Source: Deltaproteobacteria bacterium (lineage in GTDB: Bacteria; Desulfobacterota; DSM-4660; Desulfatiglandales; HGW-15). Taken from it: a stretch of 9,188 bases of DNA. The notes under the pieces were generated by a model that made no database searches, was not told the origin of the DNA, and saw only the letters and a program-made list of their open reading frames with translations. Position numbers and translations under genes: made by a program. The first letter of the stretch is position 1, and each line of letters opens with the position of its first letter. The stretch spans positions 1 to 9,188 of the forward strand of contig JAFDIX010000081.1 in the NCBI GenBank assembly GCA_019307805.1. Direction: 5' to 3'. This document shows positions 1 through 6,103 of the stretch, one piece after another.

Positions 1-9
1 CTTCAACCA

Positions 10-38
10 TTGACACCTTGGTTCCTATCTCCTATCTT
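10..38 (+). promoter_or_regulatory. Possible sigma-70-type promoter of the DUF336 gene
   Basis: A perfect -35 hexamer TTGACA (10-15) is followed after 17 bases by TATCTT (33-38), which matches four of six positions of the -10 consensus. Transcription would begin near 45, leaving a leader of about 37 bases before the ATG at 82. The -35 box lies between the arms AACCA (5-9) and TGGTT (19-23), a possible operator. CCTATCT is repeated in tandem at 24-37. The call rests on consensus match and placement only. Confidence 0.45.
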
Positions 39-81
39 CTTTGCATGCACCGATAAGACAACAATGTTTAAGGAGGACGCC

Positions 82-516
82 ATGGGCAGTCTGACACTGG
101 AGCAGGCATCTATTATTGTGGATGCAGCACTTGAAAAGGGAGCCGAGTTGGGATTTAAACCCCTCACTGTAGTGGTTCTGGATGACGGCGGCAACATGAA
201 GGCGATGAAGCGCCAGGACGGGGCAAGCCCCTTTCGACCCCAGGTCGCCCTGGGCAAGGCATGGGGGGCCGTGGGAATGGGGACTCCGTCACGGTTTATC
301 GAAAAGCAGGCCCAGGAAAGGCCCTATTTTGTCAACTCCCTTGCCGCGGCTTCCGGAGGCCGTCTGGTTCCTGTAGCAGGGGGTGTCCTCATTCGGGATG
401 CCGAAGGAACCATCATCGGCTCGGTCGGCATCAGCGGGGATATATCGGACAATGATGAAACCGCTGCCATTGCCGGCATCAAGGCCGCAGGCCTGACATC
501 TGATCCGGACGCATGA
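82..516 (+). CDS. GlcG/HbpS-family (DUF336) protein
   Basis: This encodes a 144-residue cytoplasmic protein of the GlcG/HbpS (DUF336) family, whose members include the glycolate-operon protein GlcG, the haem-binding HbpS and the C-terminal domain of PduO. Visible family hallmarks are the strand VVVLDDGGNMKAMKRQDGA, the helix with ALGKAWGAVGMGTPS, the strand PVAGGVLIRD, and the C-terminal GSVGISGDISDNDETAAIAGI. Length is normal for a stand-alone member. I chose the ATG at 82 because AAGGAGG (70-76) sits five bases upstream. An in-frame TTG at 10 would add 24 residues that look unlike the family and would overlap the promoter. The gene is monocistronic, converges on the minus-strand operon and ends at an intrinsic terminator. 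Members often accompany hydroxyacid and propanediol metabolism, but their biochemical role is poorly defined. I infer an accessory role here, perhaps in cofactor or small-molecule binding. Confidence 0.9.
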   Translation: MGSLTLEQASIIVDAALEKGAELGFKPLTVVVLDDGGNMKAMKRQDGASPFRPQVALGKAWGAVGMGTPSRFIEKQAQERPYFVNSLAAASGGRLVPVAGGVLIRDAEGTIIGSVGISGDISDNDETAAIAGIKAAGLTSDPDA

Positions 517-522
517 TGGAGT

Positions 523-546
523 CCACGGACAAGTCCGTGGTTTTTT
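523..546 (+). terminator. Intrinsic terminator after the DUF336 gene
   Basis: CCACGGAC (523-530) and GTCCGTGG (533-540) are exact reverse complements and are followed at once by six T residues (541-546). In RNA the loop would be CAAG on a seven-pair stem. It starts six bases after the stop codon at 516. On the minus strand the same stem is followed by ACTCC rather than a U-tract, so it should not act as an efficient intrinsic terminator for the converging operon. Confidence 0.9.
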
Positions 547-580
547 GCGAAGGCGGATAAACACTGTACACAACGGTGGG

Positions 581-1666
581 TTATTCATCTCTCCGGCAGC
601 GCAGACCCTCCTTGGCAAACCCTGCCCGGCAGGCGAGGCAGCTCGTACAGGAGACGCTTGTTCCGCGCCCCTCGCTTATTTTCAGTACGAGATCAGGCTC
701 GCAGATAAAGGGCCGGGCCATGGAAATATAGTCTGTCCACCCTGCGTTGATAATCTCCTCCATGACTTCAGGAGACCGGAGTCCCCCCACCAGACTGAGG
801 GGCATCTCCCCGACTTTGGCGCGTACTGCCTTGGCATAGGGAAGGAAATAGGCCTCCTGCTTTCTTTTCAGTATATCCTTTCGCAGGGCATTGGCCTCCT
901 TTGAGGGGAGTCCGCCGCTGATCTCAATGGCATCCATGCCCTTTGCGGCCAGGCGACCCGCCACTTCGGCCCCCTCTTCAATGGTGAGCCCTCCCTCGGG
1001 GTCATCCTTGATCCCCAGCTTCACAGCCACAGGATAATCCGGCCCTACGGCTTTTCGGATAGCCCCATAGACCTCCTCCAGGAATCGGGCACGGCCCGCC
1101 AAATCGCCACCCCATTCATCCTCTCTCAGGTTGGTCAGCGGGGAGAGAAAAAAGCTCACCAGGTACCCGTGACCCCCGTGAATCAGGACGCCGTCAAGCC
1201 CCGCCTCCCTGACCCGGGCTGCGGCCCTGCCAAAGGCCTCGATGATTTCCTCGATTTCCTGCCGGCGCAACTCCCGCACGGTCACATCAAAAAAGGGATT
1301 GGCCACGGCAGACGGCCCTACAGGCTCCACATATCCCTCCTGGACCCGGCTTCCCGCATAGTTGAGCTGGGCAAAGACCTTGCAGTCATGCCCATGAATC
1401 ACATCTGCCAGGCCCCGAAGGCCGGCCAGAAGGCTGTCGTCATGAAGCCCTGTCATCCGGGGATGTGAACGGCCCTGGTTGTGCACATACCCGTGGCCCA
1501 GGAAGATGCAGCCCGCCCCTCCCCTGGCAAGGGCCTCATAGAATTCCAGCATGGGCGGTGTTATCTCGCCATTGGGTCCGGCCATGCTCTCGGCAGTGGA
1601 GGATCGGATAAAACGATTCTTGAGGGTCAGATTTCCGATGTTTTTGGGTTCAAAGAGTATGGACAT
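581..1666 (-). CDS. Old yellow enzyme family NADH:flavin oxidoreductase with Fe-S cysteine motif
   Basis: This is a 361-residue FMN-binding TIM-barrel reductase of the old yellow enzyme / 2,4-dienoyl-CoA reductase family, expected to reduce an activated C=C bond. It opens with LFEPKNIGNLTLKNRF. The active-site stretch HGGHGYLVSFFLSPLTN contains H163 and H166, the family's substrate-activating pair, followed by NLREDEWGG. GGLRS (294-298) and ARPF (317-320) are the FMN phosphate-binding end of the barrel. C340, C343, C346 and C357 form CxxCxxCx10C, the 4Fe-4S site of the Fe-S branch. The chain stops four residues later, so it lacks the C-terminal FAD/NAD(P) domains that make FadH-type enzymes about 670 residues long. 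A GGAG (1674-1677) sits seven bases before the ATG. It is the last operon gene, 86 bases after the D-2-hydroxyacid dehydrogenase. Substrate and electron donor are unknown. Confidence 0.9.
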   Translation of the reverse strand: MSILFEPKNIGNLTLKNRFIRSSTAESMAGPNGEITPPMLEFYEALARGGAGCIFLGHGYVHNQGRSHPRMTGLHDDSLLAGLRGLADVIHGHDCKVFAQLNYAGSRVQEGYVEPVGPSAVANPFFDVTVRELRRQEIEEIIEAFGRAAARVREAGLDGVLIHGGHGYLVSFFLSPLTNLREDEWGGDLAGRARFLEEVYGAIRKAVGPDYPVAVKLGIKDDPEGGLTIEEGAEVAGRLAAKGMDAIEISGGLPSKEANALRKDILKRKQEAYFLPYAKAVRAKVGEMPLSLVGGLRSPEVMEEIINAGWTDYISMARPFICEPDLVLKISEGRGTSVSCTSCLACRAGFAKEGLRCRRDE

Positions 1667-1722
1667 GGATTTTCTCCGTGAAATGAATATCAGGAAAGGA
1701 TTGCCGGGACCGAAGTGTCATC

Positions 1723-1732
1723 CAGTATACTG
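1723..1732. repeat. Perfect 10-bp palindrome in the intergenic gap
   Basis: CAGTATACTG is fully symmetric and lies in the 86-bp gap between the two downstream oxidoreductase genes. It could be an operator half-turn or chance. TATACT on the minus strand resembles a -10 box, but I see no acceptable -35 sequence at 16-18 bases, so I do not call a promoter. Confidence 0.25.
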
Positions 1733-1752
1733 CAGAAGAATGTTTCGACTTA

Positions 1753-2757
1753 TTATTTTTCTCCCTCAAAGATCTCCGGGTTGAAAAAGAAATCCCCGGG
1801 GGTATTCCCCTCCAGAAAGGCAAGTATTCTGTCTATCACGGCATGGGTCATGATTTCCCGCTTATCAGCGACCCCGCTTCCTAAATGGGGAGTCAGCACC
1901 ACATTTTCCAGCGCCACCAGTGCCTTGGGCAGAAGATTACTCTCATCCTCAAATACATCCAGGCCGGCCCCTGCTATTTCATTGGACTGCAGGGCCTTGA
2001 TGATTGCCTCCTGATCCACAAGGGGACCTCGGGCCGTGTTGATGAGAAAGGCAGTGGGCTTCATCAGGGACAGTTCCCTCGCACCGATCATGTGCCTGGT
2101 TTCCGGTGTCAATGCAGGGTGAAGGGATACGTAATCCGACCTTTTGAGCAGATCTTCGAGGGAGGTGTGGCCGGCCCCCAGGCGTTCCTCTATTTCAGGA
2201 TAACGGTTTATGTCGGAATAGAGAATTTCCATGTTGAAGCCCCTGGCCCTGCGTGCCACGGCCTCTCCGATCCGGCCCATGCCCACGACGCCCAGGGTCT
2301 TCTCAAAGACTGCAGCCCCGGTGATGTAGGGAGACTGGCATCCGGGGAAAATGCTGGTCCGGGCAAGATGGTCCCCCTCCACGATCCTGCGGGCGACCGT
2401 GATCATAAGGCCCAGGGCCAAATCCGCCACTTCCTCGAAGATGACATCCTTTGTGGCCTTTTTACGGCCTGTGAGGGGAATCTTTCGCTGGTTTGCCGCC
2501 GCCACATCAATGGCACCGGGTGAACTTGCCATGGTCGCGATAAATTTCAAACCGGGATTGGCATCCATGATCTCACCGTCCACGGCATCATGCAGGCGAA
2601 CAAACAGGTGGTCGTTCCGTCGCACCCCCTGGATCAGGTCTTCCTTGCTGATGGGCCGGGAGGCATCAGGGTGGACTTCCACATCCATGACCTCCTGAAG
2701 CCGTTCCATGGCCGACGTCTCAATGGGCTGGGTGACGAAAAGCATTGGTTTGCCCAT
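1753..2757 (-). CDS. D-2-hydroxyacid dehydrogenase (NAD-dependent, PGDH/glyoxylate reductase-like)
   Basis: This encodes a 334-residue cytoplasmic D-isomer-specific 2-hydroxyacid dehydrogenase that interconverts a 2-oxoacid and its D-2-hydroxyacid with a nicotinamide cofactor. The Rossmann motif is GMGRIG (159-164), with D182 at the end of the second strand, which favours NAD over NADP. The catalytic set is complete: R243 in NTARGPLVD, E272 after LDVFED, and H291 in LTPHLGS. The substrate-binding domain is atypical. Between KIPL (92-95) and EVAD (109-112) lie 14 residues where relatives usually have about 10, and they include R98, K99, K100 and K103. This may accommodate a more anionic substrate; that is inference. 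A GGGGAG-type ribosome site lies five bases before the ATG. The gene follows tctA by 54 bases, which places it in the transporter operon. Exact substrate is unknown; phosphoglycerate is unlikely given the context. Confidence 0.9.
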   Translation of the reverse strand: MGKPMLFVTQPIETSAMERLQEVMDVEVHPDASRPISKEDLIQGVRRNDHLFVRLHDAVDGEIMDANPGLKFIATMASSPGAIDVAAANQRKIPLTGRKKATKDVIFEEVADLALGLMITVARRIVEGDHLARTSIFPGCQSPYITGAAVFEKTLGVVGMGRIGEAVARRARGFNMEILYSDINRYPEIEERLGAGHTSLEDLLKRSDYVSLHPALTPETRHMIGARELSLMKPTAFLINTARGPLVDQEAIIKALQSNEIAGAGLDVFEDESNLLPKALVALENVVLTPHLGSGVADKREIMTHAVIDRILAFLEGNTPGDFFFNPEIFEGEK

Positions 2758-2811
2758 ACCTACTCCCCTTTGGTTCCCCTGTGGTTCTCATCTGCGGACT
2801 GCTCTGAAAAA

Positions 2812-4347
2812 TCAGGTCCCGGGAGCTTCCTGGTGCACGGCTTCTTCCACAGACTTTTTCGAATCCTCTTCCCAGGCCTTGGGCCGCATGGAGAACCAGA
2901 GGGCAAGCCCGATCAGCACGATAATCCCAATGGAAATGGGACGGGTGACCATGAATACAATGGGATTTCCCGGGGCGACAATGAGCACATCCCGCAGGCC
3001 GCTTTCCGCGATAGGCCCCAGAATGAGCCCCAGCAGGGTTCCGGCCGGTGAAAACCGGTGCTTCACCATGACGTAGCCCAGGATCCCGAACCCGAACATG
3101 ATCCACACATCATAGACATTGTTGCTGCCGGCGTAGACCCCGATGACACTGAAGATGATTATCAGAGGGCCGATGAGACCCTTCGGGAACAGGGTCAGGT
3201 ATGCCATGGTACGGGCCAGAAACACGGCAATAAATCCCATGATGACATTTGCAAAAAGAAATCCCCACATGATGGTGTAGATGACTTCCGGGCTATTCCT
3301 AAAAAGCCGCATACCGGGCTGGAGCCCATGAATCATCAGGGCGCCCAGGATGACTGCGGCGGAAATACCCCCGGGAATCCCCAGGACGAACATGGGCACC
3401 AGGGAAGTACCGGTCACCCCGTTATTGGACCCCTCCGTGGCAGCCAGGCCCTTGGGTTCACCTTTCCCGAACCGGTCGCCGGGTTTGGCCCTGCGGATCT
3501 CCTCGGCATAGGCGATCCACTGGGCAACACTGCCCCCGGCCGCCGGGATGACACCCATGATGAGGCCGATGGACCAGCCCCTGATCAAGGACCATTTCAC
3601 GTGAAGGATCTCCGACAGCTTGGGCCACATGTTCCAGCTCAGTTTTTGCACCCCTGCAATGTTCTTCGTTGCCTCTCCTTCGCAGAGCTCCAATCCCTGG
3701 GCAAATGCAAAGAGGCCGATGATGGCGGGCATGATGTCCAGCCCCGATTCCAGACCCACAATACCAAAGGTGTACCTGGGAAATCCCGAATACTGGTCGA
3801 TGGCGACGGTGCTCATGAACAGCCCCAGCAGACCCGATATGAGACCCCGATTCACGGAACCAAAGGAGACCGAGGCAATGGCGGTCAGGCCCAGAATGGC
3901 GATCAAAAAATACTCGGAAGGTCCAAACAGCAGAGACACCCGCGCCAGGGGCGGGGCAAGAAGCATCAACACAACCCCGCTGATCAATCCCCCGACCACC
4001 GATGCAAAGGTGGACAGGCGGATCGCTTCGACCGCCTTTCCCCTTTTGGTCATTTCATAGCCTTCGATGGCCGATGCGGCTGAAGCAGACGTGCCGGGGG
4101 CCCGCATGAGTATGGCCGAAAAAGAGCCTCCGTATATCCCGGCTGCGAAACAGGATACGAGCAGGATCAGGGCCGTTTCAGGGGGCATACCGAATGACAG
4201 GGGAATCATCAGGGCAATTGCCATGGGGGGGCTGAGCCCGGGTATGGCACCCACCACGAGTCCGACCACCACCCCCAAAAACATCGCAAATATATTCTGG
4301 GTGGAAATGGCCTGGATCAAATAGGGAATGGCCTCTAGTCCAAACAT
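2812..4347 (-). CDS. tctA: Tripartite tricarboxylate transporter, large permease subunit TctA
   Basis: This encodes a 511-residue inner-membrane protein, the large (roughly 11-12 helix) permease of a TTT-family secondary transporter that works with the TctB and TctC homologues just upstream. The two family repeats are visible. The first is GAIPGLSPPMAIALMIPLSF (33-52), followed by IYGGSFSAILMRAPGT (71-86). The second is GVIPAAGGSVAQWIAY (265-280), followed by the loop FGKGEPKGLAATEGSNN and LVPMFVLGIPGG (316-327). ALMIHGLQPG (336-345) is also conserved. In most relatives the second repeat reads GxLPGxG; here it is IPAAG, a small change in the presumed substrate path. The hydrophilic tail from about 488 should be cytoplasmic. 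AAGGAG lies nine bases before the ATG. Spacing is 59 bases from tctB and 54 to the next gene. Substrate cannot be read from the permease. Confidence 0.96.
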   Translation of the reverse strand: MFGLEAIPYLIQAISTQNIFAMFLGVVVGLVVGAIPGLSPPMAIALMIPLSFGMPPETALILLVSCFAAGIYGGSFSAILMRAPGTSASAASAIEGYEMTKRGKAVEAIRLSTFASVVGGLISGVVLMLLAPPLARVSLLFGPSEYFLIAILGLTAIASVSFGSVNRGLISGLLGLFMSTVAIDQYSGFPRYTFGIVGLESGLDIMPAIIGLFAFAQGLELCEGEATKNIAGVQKLSWNMWPKLSEILHVKWSLIRGWSIGLIMGVIPAAGGSVAQWIAYAEEIRRAKPGDRFGKGEPKGLAATEGSNNGVTGTSLVPMFVLGIPGGISAAVILGALMIHGLQPGMRLFRNSPEVIYTIMWGFLFANVIMGFIAVFLARTMAYLTLFPKGLIGPLIIIFSVIGVYAGSNNVYDVWIMFGFGILGYVMVKHRFSPAGTLLGLILGPIAESGLRDVLIVAPGNPIVFMVTRPISIGIIVLIGLALWFSMRPKAWEEDSKKSVEEAVHQEAPGT

Positions 4348-4406
4348 CGATTCTCTCTCCTTGGGTCTAAATCAACGCTGACATTTTCCAATAAACACCA
4401 CGCCTG

Positions 4407-4853
4407 CTAATATAAAATTCCCCGCGGTAGCTGTGCCTTCAGAAAGATGACAAAGAAGGCGTACATCAAAGGAAACAGCACGATAACGGTGAGCAATATC
4501 GTCTTATAGTTTCTGAGACCCACCAGAAAGGTCGCAACAATCAGAAAGAGAATGGCCGAAGTAAAGTAGCCCAACACAAATATGGACCATGCATGTAACA
4601 TGGCGACCAGGAGTATGAGGTAAGGTTTTTTCGTACTGTAGCTCCAGTCGAACTGTACCTTTTCTCTTGATTCCGGACTCTTTTTGAAAATGGCCGTCCC
4701 AATCATCAATAATGCCAGGAAAACGGTTCCTCCAGTGGCAAACAGCGGAAAGGTCCCGCCCCCGGCAGGGAATTCCAGAGCAAGTACCCCAAAAAAAACC
4801 GCCAGCCCGATGCAGACAAGGCCCGTTAGGATCTCCCCCCAATATTTCGGCAT
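4407..4853 (-). CDS. tctB: Tripartite tricarboxylate transporter, small membrane subunit TctB
   Basis: This is a 148-residue integral membrane protein, the small subunit of the TTT transporter. Hydrophobic segments lie at about 8-26, 38-56, 77-95, 97-113 and 117-138. A hydrophilic loop (57-76, KKSPESREKVQFDW) follows the second, and the C-terminal LKAQLPRGIL resembles the usual TctB ending of a short amphipathic piece with LPxG. Primary sequence is poorly conserved in this family, so position between tctC and tctA is important evidence. I chose the ATG at 4853 because GGAGG (4859-4863) lies five bases upstream. A TTG at 4871 would extend it by six residues and would include that ribosome site inside the gene. 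A strong hairpin precedes the gene. Confidence 0.93.
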   Translation of the reverse strand: MPKYWGEILTGLVCIGLAVFFGVLALEFPAGGGTFPLFATGGTVFLALLMIGTAIFKKSPESREKVQFDWSYSTKKPYLILLVAMLHAWSIFVLGYFTSAILFLIVATFLVGLRNYKTILLTVIVLFPLMYAFFVIFLKAQLPRGILY

Positions 4854-4858
4854 ACCAA

Positions 4859-4863
4859 CCTCC
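4859..4863 (-). promoter_or_regulatory. Ribosome binding site that fixes the tctB start
   Basis: GGAGG on the minus strand, five bases before the ATG at 4853. It favours this ATG over the in-frame upstream TTG at 4871. Confidence 0.7.
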
Positions 4864-4873
4864 GGTCCCAAAC

Positions 4874-4915
4874 GGCCCAGTGGGTCCCGCCTCTAAAGGA
4901 AGGACCCACCAGGCC
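4874..4915 (-). other. Strong mRNA hairpin between tctC and tctB
   Basis: GTGGGTCC (4880-4887) and GGACCCAC (4902-4909) are exact reverse complements separated by 14 bases. Outside them GGCC (4874-4877) can pair with GGCC (4912-4915) across a two-base internal loop, giving up to 12 pairs. In minus-strand RNA it begins about a dozen bases after the tctC stop codon. No U-tract follows (the next bases are GTTTGGGACC), so it does not look like an intrinsic terminator. I infer a stabilising or processing structure that protects the upstream binding-protein message. Confidence 0.6.
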
Positions 4916-4927
4916 CCATGGATTTCC

Positions 4928-5932
4928 TTACTTTGTTGCCATTTCCCAGAACTTGACCTCGGAGACCATTTGTCTGGCCCTGTTCAGGGCATCCCAGAGA
5001 TCATCGCCCGTCAGATAGAGCAGAGCATTCTTGTTGTTTATCTCCTTCATCACGTACTCGGGGTTTTTAATGGCACGGCCGATGGCCGCGATGTAAATCT
5101 GCCGCTTCTCCTCGGGCAGGCCCTTGGCACCTGCCAGGGTTCGGCCGGCATAGGAAATATTCATTTTCCCGGTCACTTCATTAAAGGTGCGGACCGAGGG
5201 CAGTCTGTTCCACCTTTCATGGTGCAGGACCGCGATGGGGCGAAGCTTCATTTCCAGCATATAGGGGATGTAATACCCCACATTGCCCGCAACCGCGTCC
5301 GTGTGTTTCCCCAGGACCTCCGCAATCTTTTTGCCGTCGGAATTGGCATAGACCTTTTTGACCTTGAAATCCGGAATGTATTTCTCGGCATAAGCGATGC
5401 CCATGTGGTCGTCGGATCCGACGCCCGTGGTACTCATGATGACTTTATTGGGATTGGCCTTCACGTAGGCAAGAAACTCCTTCAAGGTCTGGAACCGTGG
5501 ATCCCCTTCTCTTACCGCCCAGATGCAGGGATCAAAGGAGTGCCAGGCCAGAAAGCCGAAGGACTCCAGGGTTTCCTTTCGCTTCATCCGGGGATCCATG
5601 TAGGACAGGACGTGTGGGATATTGACGCAGGCCAGTTTGTGATCATCCTTTTTGGGATCCCACTTGGCCACCTGGGACCAGGCAACCCAACCGCCTCCAC
5701 CTGAGATGTTGATGACGTTCACCGGCACCCCCAGTTCCTTGGAAAGATAGGGGGCGAAAAGACGCATGGTACGGTCTGCCCCACCTCCGGGCTTAAAAGG
5801 AACAACGAGCTGAACCGGCCCGTTTGGAAACTTGTCCGCTGCAACGGCGAGGCCTCCAACGGCACCAGCCGCAAAACAGATTGCAGATAATACAGCCACG
5901 ATCACCACGTATTTTCTCACTCTTTCTCCCAT
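4928..5932 (-). CDS. tctC: Tripartite tricarboxylate transporter periplasmic binding protein (BUG/TctC)
   Basis: This encodes a 334-residue solute-binding protein of the TctC/BUG family, which captures a carboxylate in the periplasm and hands it to TctAB. Residues 1-31 form a signal peptide: basic MGERVRK, a hydrophobic core, and an Ala-Val-Ala cleavage site near 29-31. The mature protein begins close to FPNGPVQLVVPFKPGGGAD (35-53), the family's first ligand loop, in which D53 is the conserved acid. STTGVGSDDH (167-176) is the second ligand loop, and RLPSVRTFNEVTG (243-255) and GLPEEKR (271-277) are later family landmarks. The usual 'PGAGG' after the first loop is replaced by SGGGGWVAWSQ (77-87), including two Trp residues near the site. 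AAGGAGG lies upstream of the ATG with good spacing. It heads the transporter block after a 171-bp leader. BUG proteins bind varied carboxylates, so the ligand is not predicted. Confidence 0.96.
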   Translation of the reverse strand: MGERVRKYVVIVAVLSAICFAAGAVGGLAVAADKFPNGPVQLVVPFKPGGGADRTMRLFAPYLSKELGVPVNVINISGGGGWVAWSQVAKWDPKKDDHKLACVNIPHVLSYMDPRMKRKETLESFGFLAWHSFDPCIWAVREGDPRFQTLKEFLAYVKANPNKVIMSTTGVGSDDHMGIAYAEKYIPDFKVKKVYANSDGKKIAEVLGKHTDAVAGNVGYYIPYMLEMKLRPIAVLHHERWNRLPSVRTFNEVTGKMNISYAGRTLAGAKGLPEEKRQIYIAAIGRAIKNPEYVMKEINNKNALLYLTGDDLWDALNRARQMVSEVKFWEMATK

Positions 5933-5949
5933 GGTACCCTCCTTCGTTT

Positions 5950-5961
5950 GGTGTTAACGCC
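5950..5961. promoter_or_regulatory. Imperfect 12-bp palindrome in the tctC leader
   Basis: GGTGTTAACGCC is symmetric except for one T/G pair (5952/5959). It lies 17 bases before the tctC start and two bases from the larger inverted repeat at 5964-5989. It may be a second operator or chance. Confidence 0.3.
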
Positions 5962-5963
5962 TG

Positions 5964-5989
5964 TTCACAAAACCTGGTGGTTTAGTGAA
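5964..5989. promoter_or_regulatory. 26-bp inverted repeat, candidate operator or leader hairpin of tctC
   Basis: TTCACAAAACC (5964-5974) and GGTTTAGTGAA (5979-5989) pair at 10 of 11 positions around TGGT, with one A/A mismatch (5969/5984). The repeat covers the predicted transcription start of a promoter at 5994-6022 and ends 32 bases before the tctC ATG. Such placement is typical of a repressor site. The GntR protein encoded at the head of the locus is the obvious candidate ligand, but this is inference. As RNA it could also form a 5'-leader hairpin. Confidence 0.5.
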
Positions 5990-5993
5990 GACA

Positions 5994-6022
5994 AATATAC
6001 GGCCGTTTTTTGTGATTATCAT
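5994..6022 (-). promoter_or_regulatory. Possible internal promoter upstream of tctC
   Basis: On the minus strand ATGATA (6017-6022, four of six -35 matches) and TATATT (5994-5999, five of six -10 matches) are separated by 17 bases. Start would be near 5987, giving a leader of about 55 bases. The palindrome ACGGCCGT (5999-6006) overlaps the end of the -10 box and extends into the spacer. The 171-bp gap is much longer than other gaps in the locus, which supports a regulatory role. I found no intrinsic terminator between the dehydrogenase and tctC; the only other structure seen is a weak CCAATG/CACTGG stem at 6061-6078. Confidence 0.4.
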
Positions 6023-6103
6023 GGGGCTGTTGTTTTACTGCTCCTTCCCCGTCCTGTTTTCCAATGGGTTTTCACTGGGTCTCGTGGTACCTTCTTTTTT
6101 ATC

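Noticed and set aside
10..81. TTG-initiated N-terminal extension of the DUF336 protein
   Set aside because: It would overlap the promoter-like sequence and lies upstream of a strong ribosome site (70-76) for the ATG at 82. The extra 24 residues do not resemble the family.
523..540. Bidirectional terminator for the converging operon
   Set aside because: On the minus strand the stem is followed by ACTCC with no U-tract, so intrinsic termination of the operon here is not supported. The operon's own end is not identified.
1667..1752. Separate promoter for the old yellow enzyme gene
   Set aside because: TATACT within the palindrome resembles a -10 box, but no acceptable -35 hexamer lies 16-18 bases upstream and there is no extended -10 TG. 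Read-through from the operon is simpler.
3058..4083. Long plus-strand reading frame opposite tctA
   Set aside because: It is antisense to a clearly conserved permease and its composition is rich in Pro, His, Asp and Gly with no recognisable domain. It is a frame shadow.
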